Assembly: GCA_009760885.1 (NCBI GenBank)
Contig: CM019703.1
Coordinates: 10,542,959-10,606,958, forward strand
Reading direction: 5' to 3'
DNA: 64,000 nt
Source of the DNA: Achatina immaculata
Lineage: Eukaryota > Mollusca > Gastropoda > Stylommatophora > Achatinidae
Shown here: piece by piece, positions 1 to 11,479 of the stretch
Layout: the number at the start of each line of letters is the position of its first letter
Numbering within the stretch: position 1 is the first letter of the stretch
Notes under the pieces: model-generated
Databases searched by the model: none
Told to the model about the DNA's origin: nothing
Seen by the model: only the letters and a program-made list of their open reading frames with translations
Made by a program: the position numbers and the translations under genes

Positions 1-880
1 GCACTTTCGATCAAATCCCAGTCATGCCTTTACTGATTTTAATAACCAATAATGGTGCACAAGTATAATAACAACACATAAGCTTAAATCTTATAAGTAT
101 GAGAAACTACAAGCTTTCGCGTCTTATGCAAAGTCATTTCAATTCAGTATGAGAAGTATTCACATGACGAAATTCCATCTATATCCACATACAAAAGGAG
201 TGTGACCAAGGACACGGCCTGTATATAAAGTGGCTACCCCATGGCATAGCCACCTGACGGCATATATTTCTAACTAAAATTATGAAACGGTTTCTAACTA
301 AAACTTTGGCAAATAAGACTTCTACTTACTGCCCGCTTCGAAGTTCTGAACTGAAATACACCGGGAAATATTTACAGCTAACTGGTGTGTTCTTTTCCGG
401 ACATCATGCATAACGCAGACAGGTACACCAACAGCCATCCAGAAACAGTAACAAAGCACACAATCGTATCCAGGTGCGGACTAGATACGTGCAGGTCGGA
501 AACTACTGGTCTTTTCTCGCAGTTTATTTTGGCCAAGGAAGGGCATGAATACAGCAGGAAGCTTCAGTCAGGTCCTTGGGATTATTTATTTGATCACAGG
601 ACTTCCTGTTATTCACAATTTTTCATCAGCTTTTTTTTGGCGTGGCATTCTCTGGGGCGAGACGTTAATTACAAGTAAATATTTGTAATTCTGATGAACC
701 ACTTCTTCTCTGCTAGCCTACAAGAGCTCGTGAATTCCAGCAATCCTCTTAACAAGATATCTATTTTTGATACACCCTAACAGATACACGAACAGAGGGT
801 TATGCTGAACTATCGATCACACACATTTGAAGGCGTCTTTCGAATGACTCCTTTGAACTGGAGCTTAGATCTTTTTTTCT
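1..880. other. AT-rich sequence, nothing recognised
   Basis: I see no protein family, RNA gene or clear repeat here. A 97-codon open frame at 385-678 on the + strand has no recognisable domain and is treated as chance. Confidence 0.5.
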
Positions 881-1180
881 TCATCTCCCTGGAACTGCGA
901 GCTGCTGGTCTTTGCAGCCGATGTTGTGAAGATGTTGAGCCACAGAATCATATCGGCGTGGGAGCGGGTTGTGGCAGCTATTTTTTCATTCCCTGTATGT
1001 AGCTAAAAACAAGGGGTGTGCAATGCTTCTTTAGCAGACTCCACCACCATGGTCAATATGGCGATCCCTGCTCCGTCAGCCAGGCTAGACCAGTTACTGG
1101 GGAGGGTTGGAACAGGGTCTTGGTCAGTTACGGTTCGTCAACCCTGACGTCAGCATGACTGCCAAATCGGACAGTGCCCT
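881..1180 (+). repeat. SINE-like repeat, copy 1
   Basis: About 300 bp with landmarks shared by seven other places in the window: a start near ctggaactgcgagctg, then gatgttgtgaagatgttgag, ggagcgggttgtggcagcta, aggggtgtgcaatgcttct, agcagactccaccaccatgg and a tail near tcttggtcagttacggttcg. The copies differ by scattered substitutions and there is no conserved reading frame, so a short non-coding interspersed repeat is more likely than a gene fragment. Family not identified. Confidence 0.75.
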
Positions 1181-1329
1181 CTCGAGCTCAGATAAGATAC
1201 TTCTGTGCTCTATACATAAATCTGACGATGTTACTGCCAAACTTGATGTTATGATCCAATCCATTCAGCTGTAAAAATGGTTTCATGACTCTCTTGTGTT
1301 AGGGATAACACCAGCAATACATCTTGGAT

Positions 1330-1665
1330 GCATTCGGGACAAAATCTGAAGAACTTTAAATTGTGCCAGGCAGCGTTGGCGATCATGCTTTCTCCGTCCT
1401 GCGCGGTCCTTGGTGTTTCCGATTAATTCTAATGCTGCTCTTTTTCCATGCCACTTGGTCAGTCAACTGAGATATTTTCTTCTCTCTCTCTCTCTGTCTT
1501 TCTCTCTTCCTTCTTCCCTTGCATTTTCCAGTCATCAGCACGTTCTACAATCTCTTGTCTTCTCATGACATGTCCAAGAAATTCTGACCGTCTTTTTTTT
1601 ATTATCATTTCAACTAGTTTTAGTTGTTCTGAAACTTGTTTAAATGTGAAACAATGCAAACTCTA
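1330..1665 (-). pseudogene. LINE reverse-transcriptase C-terminal remnant
   Basis: Read on the minus strand, the frame contains KKRRSEFLGHVMRR followed by ERADDWKMQGKKEERK. This is the usual 'LGHV-R' region just after the thumb in RTE/CR1-type LINE polymerases, with the basic 'GKR-RGRP' stretch degraded. Only the last ~110 codons remain, as expected for a 5'-truncated insertion. A related copy lies on the + strand near 7745-8000. Confidence 0.6.
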
Positions 1666-1748
1666 AAATAGCAACACAAACATTCAGGGTGTATGGGGAG
1701 GAGAAAAAAAAGAAGACATACACAGATAAGCCAACTGACATGTCGAAC

Positions 1749-1760
1749 AAATAAATAAAT
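1749..1760. repeat. Candidate left target-site duplication of the RTE element
   Basis: The 12 bases aaataaataaat sit directly against the CT-repeat 3' tail of the RTE copy. The same string follows its 5' end at 4956. Because it is a simple AAAT repeat, the duplication is plausible rather than proven. Confidence 0.5.
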
Positions 1761-1777
1761 CTCTCTCTCTCTGAACC

Positions 1778-3912
1778 TTAAGTGCCCAGGGCACATGGGG
1801 CTTCCGCAAGGGTTTTCCACAAATGCCTGTCTTTCGCCTTTTTTTCTGCTCTTTCCCAGGTGAGCCCTCTATTGCTCAACATCCTTTCTGTTGTTCTTCT
1901 CCATGTCTCTTTTGGTCTACCCTTACTTCTGCTCCCCTGTGGTGTCCATCTTAGTGCTATTTTTGGTAGTGAGTTGTCAGTCATTCGGAGCACATGTCCC
2001 AACCATCGCCAGCGTCTTTCCTCAATAATTGTTGTCAGTGGTTTCATCTGCATTTCTGCCAATAAGATGTTATTTCTTATGGTGTTTGGCCAAAATATTT
2101 TTTTAATTCTACGTAAACATTTAGTCTGGAAAGAATTCAACTTGTTTTCTATGGTTTTGGTGATTTTCCAGCATTCACTTCCATAGAGTAGTACACTTAG
2201 AACATTACTCTTAAATATCCTGATTTTCATATTTATGCTTAGTTTATTTGATTTCCATATATTCTGTAGCATTGCAAAAGCCTGGTTTGCTCTAGTAAGT
2301 CTGCTGTTGATGTCCTCTGTGCTGTCTCCATTTTCTACTACTCTGCTGCCAAGGTATACAAATTCCTTAACCTCCTCCACTAACTTGTTATCTACTCTGA
2401 GTACATTTCTGTTGTTCACATTTTGCTTCATTAACTTTGTCTTTCCTACGTTGATCTTTAGTCCTATGTTGTTTGCATTCTGGGTTAACTTGTTTATTTT
2501 ATTTTGCATATCTTTGTGACTGCTTGATAATAGACAAATGTCGTCCGCAAAGTCAAGGTCCTCCAGCACTGTGTCAAGGGTCCATTGTAATCCTCTGCGT
2601 TTGTCTGATGTTGCCTCCTTCATTAACCAGTCTACTGCCAAGATAAATAATGTTGGTGATAGTACACATCCCTGTTTCACTCCTGTTTGTACCCTAAAGC
2701 TGCTGGAGGTATGTTCTCCACAGATAACTTTGCACTGAAAACCCTCGTATAGGGCTTTGATTACATTAACTATTTTATGGGGGAGGCCATGCCATCTTAG
2801 GATTTTCCACAGTGCATCTCTGTTGACACTGTCAAAGGCTTTCTCAAAATCTATGAATAATGCATATGTTGTGCTATGCTACTCATTTGCCTGTTCTAAT
2901 ATTTGTCTAAGTACAAATATATGGTCTATGCATGATCTTCCTTTCCTAAATCCTGCCTGCTCTTTCCGAAGTTTTTCCTCAAGTGTTGGTACAATTCTGT
3001 TGATGATTATTCTGCAAAATACTTTACTAGTGAGTGGCAGTAGGGTAATGCCTCTCCAGTTCCCGCAATCTCTGAGGTCACCCTTCTTTGGTAGTTTTAC
3101 TATAAGACCAGTTTTCCACTCCTCCGGGGCTTTTTCTAAATCCCAAATTTGTTGTAATATCCGGCAAAGTTGTTTTGGTGTTTCTGTTTCTTCTGCTTTC
3201 AACATCTCAGCAGTCACTTCATCTTCACCTGGTGCCCTGTCTGATTTTAGCATCTTTATCGCCTCTTTTACTTCATTTATTGTTATTGGTCCTGTATTGA
3301 TGTTTAGTTCCGCTTTTGCTTCAGGTATATCTATTGCTTGTGCTGCTTGTGTTCTGTTTAGTAGGGTGTTAAAGTGTTCCCTCCATCTTTCAATTTTTTC
3401 TCTTTCTCCACTGACCAGTTGTCCATTTTGTGTTCTTACTGCACTTTCACATCTTGTATTGAAGTTACCTGTCATCTGCTTTGTGATTTTATATATGGTT
3501 TTCATGTCATTTGTATATGCTGCTTTCTCTGCTGTTTCTGCTAAGTTGTCATAATATTGACGTTTATCTTGACGGCATGATTCCTTTACTTCTTTGTCTT
3601 TTTGTGCATAATTACTTAAAACTCGTTCTTTAAGCCGTTGTGATTTGGTGTTCAGTAATTTTTTCTTGATTTCTTTTCTTTGCTCTATCTTTTCCCATGT
3701 GGTCTCACTTATCCATTCCTCTTTTCTCCTTTTCCGATATCCCAGCACCTCTTTTGCTGTTTCCTGTAGTGTTTTATTGAACTCTAATATGGACATTTCT
3801 GCTTCGTCTTGTAGGACACTGAAGCGGTTCTTAAGAATTATTGAGAATTCATTTCTTGTTTGCTGGTCTATCAGTTTTCTTGTATCAAAATGTATCTTCT
3901 GTGATCTCCGAT
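1778..3912 (-). pseudogene. RTE reverse transcriptase and C-terminal domain (broken by one stop)
   Basis: Continues the polyprotein in a second frame. Motifs in order: LPKKGDLRDCGNWRGITLLP (RT motif 1/2 region), FIDFEKAFDSV (motif A), GVKQGCVLSPTLF (motif B) and DFADDICLLS (motif C, the catalytic FADD, encoded at 2540-2551). These are followed by YLGSRV, LYGSECW and the C-terminal RRWRWLGHVLRM and GRPKETWRR. A single TAG at 2879-2881 interrupts the frame after ILEQANE, just before motif A; the same frame then stays open to 1778. With so few lesions the insertion looks fairly recent. Confidence 0.9.
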
Positions 3913-4755
3913 TCAGGCTTTCCTTAATTTTAGTTTTATTTTTGCTACCAGAAGGTTGTGATCACTTCCTATATCTGCTCCTTTCCTTGCTCGCACATCT
4001 TGTAGTGACCGTTTCCACTTGTTGTTTATTAGTATGTGATCGATTTGGTTTTCTGTGGTTTTATCTGGTGACCTCCAAGTCACCTTATGGATGTTTTTGT
4101 GTTGGAAAATTGTCCCTCCGATGGTCATCATGTTTTCTTCGCAGAAACTGCACAGTCTTTCTCCATTTTCATTTATTTCTCCGATTCCTTCTCTTCCCAT
4201 GATTCTTCTTCTATCCTCATTTCCTTCACCTACTTTTGCATTGAAGTCGCCCAAGATGAGTAGCATATCATGCTTGGGTATTGTTTCTACTGTGGCTTGG
4301 AGGCTGTTATAAAAATCTTCTTTTAATTCCTCTTCAGCTGCTTCTGTTGGTGCATAACAAACTATAATAGACAGCTTCGTGAATCTTGAGTTGAACCGTG
4401 CATATAATAATCTCTCATTTATTGGGGTCCATTTCAGCAATGCTCTTGATGCTTCTTTTGTTATAATCAATGCTACTCCTCCTTCGTGAAGATGATCTTT
4501 ACCTGACCATATTATTGTATCTTCTGTGTGCTGTGTTGTTAATTTCCTTCTGCCTTGTCCTGTCCATCTTGCTTCTTGTATTCCTAGTATGTCTAGTTTG
4601 TATCTGTGCATTTCCTTGATGGTTTGTGCTAGTTTTCCAGTCTGGTTTAGTGTTCTTACATTCCAGCTGCCTATTTGCATCTTTTGTTTAGGTTCCAGGA
4701 GGTCTGCAGTCGGGCTGGGGACTTCCAGTGGCTGGCTTTCATCCACAACCTTCAT
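3913..4755 (-). pseudogene. RTE endonuclease domain (5' part of broken ORF)
   Basis: Encodes 280 residues of an exonuclease-endonuclease-phosphatase (APE-like) domain, which nicks target DNA to prime reverse transcription. Visible motifs in order: IGSWNVRTLNQTGK near residue 32, the metal-binding glutamate in GIQEARWTGQG near 60, LLILGDFNAKVG near 165, and the catalytic GSDHNLLVAK near 264. All the expected active-site residues are present. In host genomes such ORFs are often mislabelled craniofacial development protein 2-like. The frame ends at LKLRKA with a stop. The matching continuation (NRRSQKIHFDTRKLID) is in another frame, so a small indel has split one polyprotein. Confidence 0.88.
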
Positions 4756-4955
4756 GGGCTCAGTTTCCTGATACGCATTTCTCCTTCCACCTGCATTTGC
4801 TTTTTCCCTTGCTTCTGTTTCTGTAGCAGTCTGATAGTTTTTTACCAGATAGGGTTGCTGGCCCTATGCTGAACCATCCTTAGTCGCCTTTTACGATCAT
4901 GCATGGTAGGGTACAGTGGTCCTATTCTTTGCAGATCCCGGGTACCACACGGGGG

Positions 4956-4980
4956 AAATAAATAAATAAATAAATAAATA
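4956..4980. repeat. (AAAT)n microsatellite at the RTE 5' end
   Basis: Six AAAT units directly outside the 5' leader of the RTE copy. They contain the 12-bp string also found at 1749-1760 and may include the right target duplication. Confidence 0.7.
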
Positions 4981-6274
4981 TCGAAAATTTCAGAACAAAC
5001 ATGGCGGACTCTCGCGTGCCTCTAAATCAATGACAAGCCCCCAACTTATAAAACCACTGATCAACCTTTATTATTTAAAAAAGTGAGACTTTCGGTCTTA
5101 TTACTAATAAAGTATTTATGAAGAAGAAAACGTGGTTGTATTAGCTTGCATTGTAAGCAAGAAACAGAGCATTTATTATTCCTTTGAGCATTTAAAAAAA
5201 AAATCATATCAGAATACTATATCGGTGCATTCAGATGTCGCAAGTCAAATCAAATCAAAGTTCACATACGAAGTAAGTACGGTGTATAGATTCAGTAACA
5301 AATGTGTGCTAAGTTCAGTTAGTCCTAGCTCACAGAGATACTTTTTGACTTTGCTCGATTCACTTTCCAGGAAAACGTCTGGGCTACTTTCAGCCGCATA
5401 TTCTGCTTATTTCCCCCCTCTGTGTTCAAAAGGTAAAAAATTCGCAATAATTTTAACCGGGATTTCTCAACCTCTTTCTGCTAAATTAAACATTTCTCTC
5501 CAATTCACTACAGGAAAACGTTATATCTCAATCTTGACTCCCCAGATATTCGATCGACGTTTCCGGTTGTGAAATTCTGATTTTAAACTGCCCTCATGAA
5601 AATGCTGCTATCATTTTTGAGCCCAACATCTGCAATACAGGCTGGCTGAGGCCCCTAACCTAGTTGTGTCCAGCCTAATGTCTTGACCCAAATTACGGTC
5701 GCGGGTGATGAGGTTGAGGTAGGGGGTTCGCGAGAAGACGACATATGTAAGACAGGTCGCGGGTTACATACCACTGCTGGTTTAGGGTAGTGCTCAAAAT
5801 GAGTTGGGAACCCCTGCTCTTGCCTCTACTAGATCCCAGGTCTTAAAAAGTACAGTACCTAAAAACAACCGCCACAACACTATCTCACGAGTCTAATGGA
5901 GCACTGACTCCGACGTACAGACTGGATAAAAAGAGTTAACTGCTCGTTTCCAGTGGCTTCGAACCCCAGTCCTCTCACTTATTGTAAAATTTCTCACAAA
6001 AACCTCCAGGAAATCTGCGACAACGAGCTTAGTATACATGTATTACAACAAATGAAATAACGCTACATTACACACCACTAACATCAGTTAGAAAAAAATA
6101 ATTCAACTATTTTATATATTATGAAATTATCACGTCTTTTGCGCATATATCTGGATATTTTCTCTAATACATCTTAAATTCTTTTCTTTCATTCATTACT
6201 TTCCCAGACCATACTCATAAGCTGGATATTAGCTGCAGTAAATACCTTGTCGTTTTGACAGTGCCATGTGGACC
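4981..6274. other. No recognised gene
   Basis: An open frame of 146 codons at 5132-5572 on the + strand has no recognisable motif. The rest is ordinary AT-rich sequence. Confidence 0.45.

Positions 6275-6338
<64 letters not shown>
6275..6338. repeat. (ACA)n microsatellite
   Basis: Sixty-four bases of uninterrupted ACA/CAA trinucleotides. It creates artificial poly-threonine and poly-cysteine frames that should not be annotated as proteins. Confidence 0.97.
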
Positions 6339-7494
6339 AGATCGATAGTTTCAGTCCCAAAATTTTCTGTAGATCTAACTACAGTTACGTTCTGTACGGA
6401 GTCTATAGAAATAAAATAGCAAACAATATCAATACTTGTTCTGTGCAAGTCAATAACAAAGCAAATACTAAAACTTTATTTAACACCTACTTTTCAAGCA
6501 GATACACCTGGTTCCAGTTTATCTCGCCGATGACCCGGATAGACACGATGTACAACTTATTTTTTGTTTAAAATTAAACACTGCCGCATATGCAACCGCA
6601 TTTGTAGAGGCACAATGTTCACACAATACCACAGTCAATCTCTAATTAAGGCTTGCTTCTTCTTGCTTCTTCTTTTTTCAGCCTGGATTCCCTTAATTGC
6701 AAATTCACGTAACGTGACACAGCACTAACGCAACAGCGTGAATGAATTACTTCTAATCGGAATTTTAAAATCTTCACTTCCCTGCTCGGTCTGTTGGCTA
6801 AACTTGTTTAAACCCTACACAGGAAATGACAACAATGCAGTTAATTAAGCTACGCCACAAAACGCGCTGTAACCTAAATACCGAAATTTAACCGATTCGC
6901 TCTTCACGTTTGTGAAGGATATCACATTTGCAAAGGCTTTTGTTTATTTCGAAAGATGTCTCTTTTCAACACACAGACTCTACCTTCCGCACTCCTTTTT
7001 TTTTTTTAATGGAACCACTCGACGCTGTCACGAGGGGTTAAAAAAAATGACGTGTTGTTGACAAATTATGAATTTACACACATTCCACTGCGTGATACAA
7101 GAGTAACACAATCTTCCCAACACTGAAATGACATCTACTGTGTTCTCAGGCGGGGTACAAGAGAAACTGACACAACATTAAGTGCAATAAATGCTATGAA
7201 AGTGTGGGACTGGCTTTGTTTTCTTCCCGAACTGGCTGAACAATAAAGCTGAAACTGAAACTGTGCTGTCTGCACGCTTCGGTACACTCTCAAGCGTTAA
7301 TAAAGCACTCAAAAGAGACTCCGGGAGCACAAAAGCCACTGATGACCTCCTCTGGCTATTCGGAAATGTAATAAAGTCAAAGGACTTACTGCAGGATAAA
7401 AGGAGCCAGAGATCACAAGAATGGCTAGCGCATTTGGAAGGACACAGCAGAGAAGACATGTAATATTACACTGCCTACATTTAGGGGTTTGTAA
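6339..7494. other. No recognised gene
   Basis: AT-rich sequence with a few short open frames that overlap on both strands near 7180-7550 and show no family resemblance. Confidence 0.45.
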
Positions 7495-7573
7495 ATTCTG
7501 GTCACAGCATCCCCTTGGGTAACTTACAGTATATATTATTCTGGTCACAGCATCCCCTTGGGTAACTTACAGT
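7495..7573. repeat. 36-bp direct duplication
   Basis: A 36-base unit beginning attctggtcacagcatcc occurs at 7495-7530 and again at 7538-7573 with no mismatch that I can see, separated by seven AT-rich bases. The identity implies a recent local duplication. Confidence 0.9.
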
Positions 7574-7744
7574 TGCAGACCCCAGCCGACAGCTCGGAGT
7601 CGTTGTTTTTACAGCCGACAAGAAAGATATTGGATTTGCATTCGGAATAGCCAAAGGTCGTTAAAGCCTTCTTTCTGTGCCCCAGATGCTTTATTAAAGA
7701 ATTCTAAGAAGAATATTATGAACACCGAGGGCAGTCAAAGAAAG

Positions 7745-8010
7745 GAACTTAATTAAAATTATAAGAAAAAATTAAAAATGTCTTGGGCATGTCACGAGAA
7801 GACACAACTTAGAGAACTTAGTAATGACTGGAAAATTCAAGGGGAAAAAAATGAAGAGAGAAAGGCCAAGAGACAAAGATCTCAATGGATTGACCAAATG
7901 GCATGGAAAAAAGAAAAGTATCTGAAATGACTGCAAACACCAATGATCGCACAGGATGGAAAAGCAAAAATGCCAATGCTATTCGGCACTGTACATAATA
8001 ATATTGCCTC
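7745..8010 (+). pseudogene. LINE reverse-transcriptase C-terminal remnant
   Basis: A frame here reads LGHVTRRHNLENLVMTGKFKG, then KRERPRDKDLNGLTKWHGK, then NDRTGWKSK. This is the C-terminal tail of an RTE/CR1-type polymerase, where a basic GRP stretch is followed by a conserved R-x-W. It matches the minus-strand remnant at 1330-1665. Only the end of the ORF remains. Confidence 0.65.
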
Positions 8011-8465
8011 AGTGGCGTCATTTGCTCATGCCCCGCATTATCTTTGATCTTGATGTAATCGTATTTTTAGAATAAACGGATTACGAATTTTAGCCTGGAA
8101 TCGAACAACTCTAACTATTAAAGACAATCTTTTCTATGTAAGCGTTGTACCTTCTTCGTGTTTAAACACGCTGCTTTTGCATTTCCTATCCTTACGTGAC
8201 ATTTGCCACCTGCCTTTATTGTTGCTTCGATGCAGTTTAATTTACATACTTGTGTCAGTGCTTCTCCGTTTGCACGGTTATTATACTTTGATATTCTTAC
8301 AATTTTTTTTATGCTACCTCTACTTCTCTTAATACGCTGAATACATTCAGCTCTAAGGAATATACTGATAGTGCAGCTGTCAGAAAATGGAAAGTGCTGT
8401 CACACTGATGAGAAAGCAATTTAGACGTGAGAGAAAGAAAATTTAAAGGACTGGATCGAACCCTG

Positions 8466-8772
8466 AACTCTAGTATGACGAGCAACGAACTATCTACTCG
8501 GTCTAGTATGACGAGCAACGGCAACGAACTATCGTATGACGAGCAACGGCAACGAACTATCTACTCGGTCTAGTATGACGAGCAACGAACTATCTACTCG
8601 GTCTAGTATGACGAGCAACGGCAACGAACTATCTACTCGGTCTAGTATGACGAGCAACGAACTATCTACTCGGTCTAGTATGACGAGCAACGGCAACGAA
8701 CTATCTACTCGGTCTAGTATAACGGGCAATGAAATACCTACTTGGTCTAGTATGACGTGCAACGAACTATCG
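8466..8772. repeat. Compound 33/39-bp minisatellite
   Basis: Units beginning tagtatgacgagcaacg and ending tctactcggtc come in two lengths, 33 bp and 39 bp. They differ by an in-frame ggcaac insertion and alternate through most of the array. The last units are diverged. The repeat-encoded frame (MTSNGNELSTRSS) is a by-product of the array, not evidence for a protein. Confidence 0.92.
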
Positions 8773-8879
8773 TCTCGGATATGAAATATCCATTCGTTGT
8801 CTTCCCGTGGCTAGATGACTGTTGCCTTCAAACCCTTCATGGTAAGTCTGAAGTGGCAGTCGCTACCTTCAAACCATAA

Positions 8880-8906
8880 ATCGAGTCGAGTCGAGTCGAG
8901 TCGAAG
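8880..8906. repeat. (TCGAG)n short tandem repeat
   Basis: Five consecutive TCGAG/TCGAA pentamers, notable for CpG content in an AT-rich background. Confidence 0.85.
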
Positions 8907-10050
8907 TCAAACCGAACTCTGAATACTCCATGTGAGGATAAGTAAACGAAAAACCTTCTGAACATTTACAGCACGTCCAAAAAAAAAAAAAAAGCCACAG
9001 ATCTGGAGATATTTAAGGACCGCACAAAACGAAGACTAATAACTGTCAACATCTCTACTGGCCCGGGCACATACTAAACGAATTAAAAGAAGTGCTCTTA
9101 ATGCCATATGCACCTCGGCATAAATCAACCCATACCCGGAAATGAACATGACAAAAGCATGCAATGTCTCTTTCTCACTGTAGAGACTTTGACTTCCAGC
9201 TTCACCAAAATTAATTACGACAATAAAGCAGCATTTTCCCCCATTCCCCTTTCTAAAGAAGGGTAGGGAACTGATACACGATCATATGCAAACTCTTGTA
9301 GGGCCAGAATATGAAGTTCTAGCAGCAGAATTTATAATGAAATCTGGACAAGTCGATCAGTATAGGGATAATACAACACGATTCTGCTTTTTTGAACACA
9401 CTCTTAAGAATGACAAGCTGATGAACGATGTGGAACATTTACAAAAATGGTATTGAAAATAAAGAGACTGCATCTAACCTTTAGTCGGGTATAAAATAAT
9501 TAGACATACAGTCAGAGATAGACAATAAGACAGACGAACAGACATAGAATGCTGATCAGAAAGATACTAGTTACTTTCCAATCTGAAGAAAGGGCAGACG
9601 AAAGACCAATCTGGCAGGCAGGAGACACAAAGACAGCACATTTCATCATAATTTTCCTCTGACTCATGTAAAGAATGGTTTAAAAAGAAAATACCAGTAT
9701 CCGGTTATCTCAACCCTCAGTCAATATAACGGCCGTATTCTGGACTACTTTCCAGGAAAAAGGAGTAGGGCAACTGTCTCTTTCTGGCTGTAAAGCAAAA
9801 TGACCCTTAAAGAAAAGTTCCCCTCTCCCCTTGACATAGACTGTATTGAGAACTCGAAGCTTTATTCTAAGGCGGAAAATCGATCACGTTTCTCATCTAG
9901 ATGGTACTGACTACTATGATCTCATCCATCCTAGAACATTCATATGATATATTATATCAACGAGAATATACTAGATCTACATATTTATTGCGTGAAATGT
10001 CAACCTGACACTGGCTGCTGAAAGAAAGAAAAAAAAAACGGCGCACCAGT
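8907..10050. other. No recognised gene
   Basis: Low-complexity A tracts and AT-rich sequence. I see no domain, RNA gene or clear repeat family. Confidence 0.45.
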
Positions 10051-10150
10051 GAACTAGCCAGATTCAGATCAAGATCTCCTGAGAACATGTTCACTACACT
10101 GAACTACCCAGATTCAGATGAAGATCTCCTGGGAACATGTTCACTACACT
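10051..10150. repeat. 50-bp tandem duplication
   Basis: Two adjacent 50-base units (10051-10100 and 10101-10150), each starting gaacta-ccagattcagat and ending ttcactacact, with three mismatches. Confidence 0.9.
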
Positions 10151-10626
10151 CACCGTTGACCACATGAACAATGAGCTAGTTTTTTTGTGTTTTTTTTTCT
10201 CCTCAAGACAATCACTCCCCCAGACCCAGCGTGAACTTCCTTTGCTTCAGCACTTGATGATCTATAGGACAGGATGGCAGTAATGACGACATAGTGAAAG
10301 CACAACGAAACAGTCAGATAATGGCATGTGGCGCGTTTATGGGAAAATTAGAAGGGAAAAGAATTGGGAAGAAAAATGATTTTAAAATGCAACATTTTTT
10401 TTGGCAAGAATATTTGTATCTTCTCTTTTAAGTATTCTATGACTTTGCAGTACTGTACCATACACTCCCGCCCACCTGTGATCATACACACTGCTGAAAT
10501 TAGGAGCACTTTAAGCTTTCAAAGTCCCGCCTACGGCCGTTTTGTTCTTGCATTGTACTTTCCCGACGCCTTCGTCGCCATTTGTTTACGCTGCTGTCGT
10601 TACAGGAAACACGGGAAGCCAGAAGA
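10151..10626. other. No recognised gene
   Basis: A 103-codon frame at 10364-10675 runs into the minisatellite and has no recognisable domain. Confidence 0.4.
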
Positions 10627-10730
10627 AACCCTACAACAAACACTGGACCTGACGTACAACAAACACTGGACTTGACGTACAACAAACACTGGACTTGACG
10701 TACAACAAACACTGGACCTTGATGTACAGA
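10627..10730. repeat. 23-bp minisatellite, about four copies
   Basis: The unit acaacaaacactggacttga plus cgt is repeated about four times with one or two substitutions. It generates repetitive cysteine-rich frames on the minus strand that are not proteins. Confidence 0.9.
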
Positions 10731-11479
10731 AGGTCCGACAATATCGGGGGAGTGAGCAGTGTAGACAGTGAGGCAGCCACATAACTGAAACCTGTGATTA
10801 GTAGAAACCACACAAAGAGAAAGGCTGAAGCAGGAGGTCACCTCATCACTGTCTGCTTCACACATGCTGTGTAGTTCATTAGACTTATCTGACCCCGTCC
10901 TTACTCGATTTCGCATTCTTTCCAGTCGTCCGTTATCTTATCTGGCCCCGTCTCTTCATCCCGACTTCACTTATTTTTACCGCGTAGTCTTCGTGGCACC
11001 TTCAGATCGATACACAGTCCCATATCAGCATCTGCAACATCACTTCACACCGCTTTCATATTCTCCCTTATAGTCCTGGTCTAATGTAGAACTAGCACTA
11101 TGTTTCCCTCATACACAGTTAGTTCAACTGCATCTTCCAGTACAGACTTCGAACAAATTCTCCCACACACATATATCGGCGAATGTATTAGACAGCGCTA
11201 TCAAATGTCAAACACGTGATTATAACGCAAGCTAGCTCCTCCACACACGCACGCCTTATGAGAGGTAGAGTTCAGCCAGTGCTTCGCTCCCGGGCCCTGT
11301 TTTAAGGGTGGGCCTGGAGGGTTTTGGAGGTGGAGGGGGACCTGTATTGGATGAAAACATTCAAGGGAATGGCAGATTTTGCACCTGCTTATAAAATTTC
11401 TCTCGGAAGTCCTATAAACATGTAAACATGTGCATTTCTTATAAGCGCGAGGAAAAGGATTTTGTCGCAAATTACAGGG
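10731..11479. other. No recognised gene
   Basis: Unique-looking sequence with short unsupported frames on both strands. Confidence 0.4.

Larger units (their letters stand above)
1761..4955 (-). mobile_element. Near-full-length RTE-like non-LTR retrotransposon
   Basis: About 3.2 kb in minus orientation, the normal size for an RTE-type LINE. It has a ~200-bp 5' leader (4756-4955), an apurinic-like endonuclease, a reverse transcriptase with FADD active site, and a C-terminal LGHVLRM/GRP region. It ends in an (AG)n simple repeat; RTE-type elements commonly end in short tandem repeats. Both ends abut AAAT repeats that may be the target duplication. Two lesions break the single ORF: a frameshift near 3910-3920 between endonuclease and polymerase, and an in-frame TAG at 2879-2881. 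A 298-bp truncated copy of the same family lies at 56620-56917. Confidence 0.9.

Noticed and set aside
1782..4312. Several long + strand open frames across 1782-4312
   Set aside because: They are antisense shadows of the minus-strand RTE polyprotein, which has recognisable endonuclease and polymerase motifs.
5132..5572. 146-codon open frame
   Set aside because: No recognisable domain, atypical composition and no splice or promoter context; kept only as a remark.
6215..6571. Poly-threonine and poly-cysteine open frames
   Set aside because: Produced by the (ACA)n microsatellite; no conserved sequence outside it.
8529..8784. Repetitive protein frames (NELSTRSSMTS / VDSSLLVILDR) on both strands
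   Set aside because: Both strands of the 33/39-bp minisatellite are open only because the unit lengths are multiples of three.
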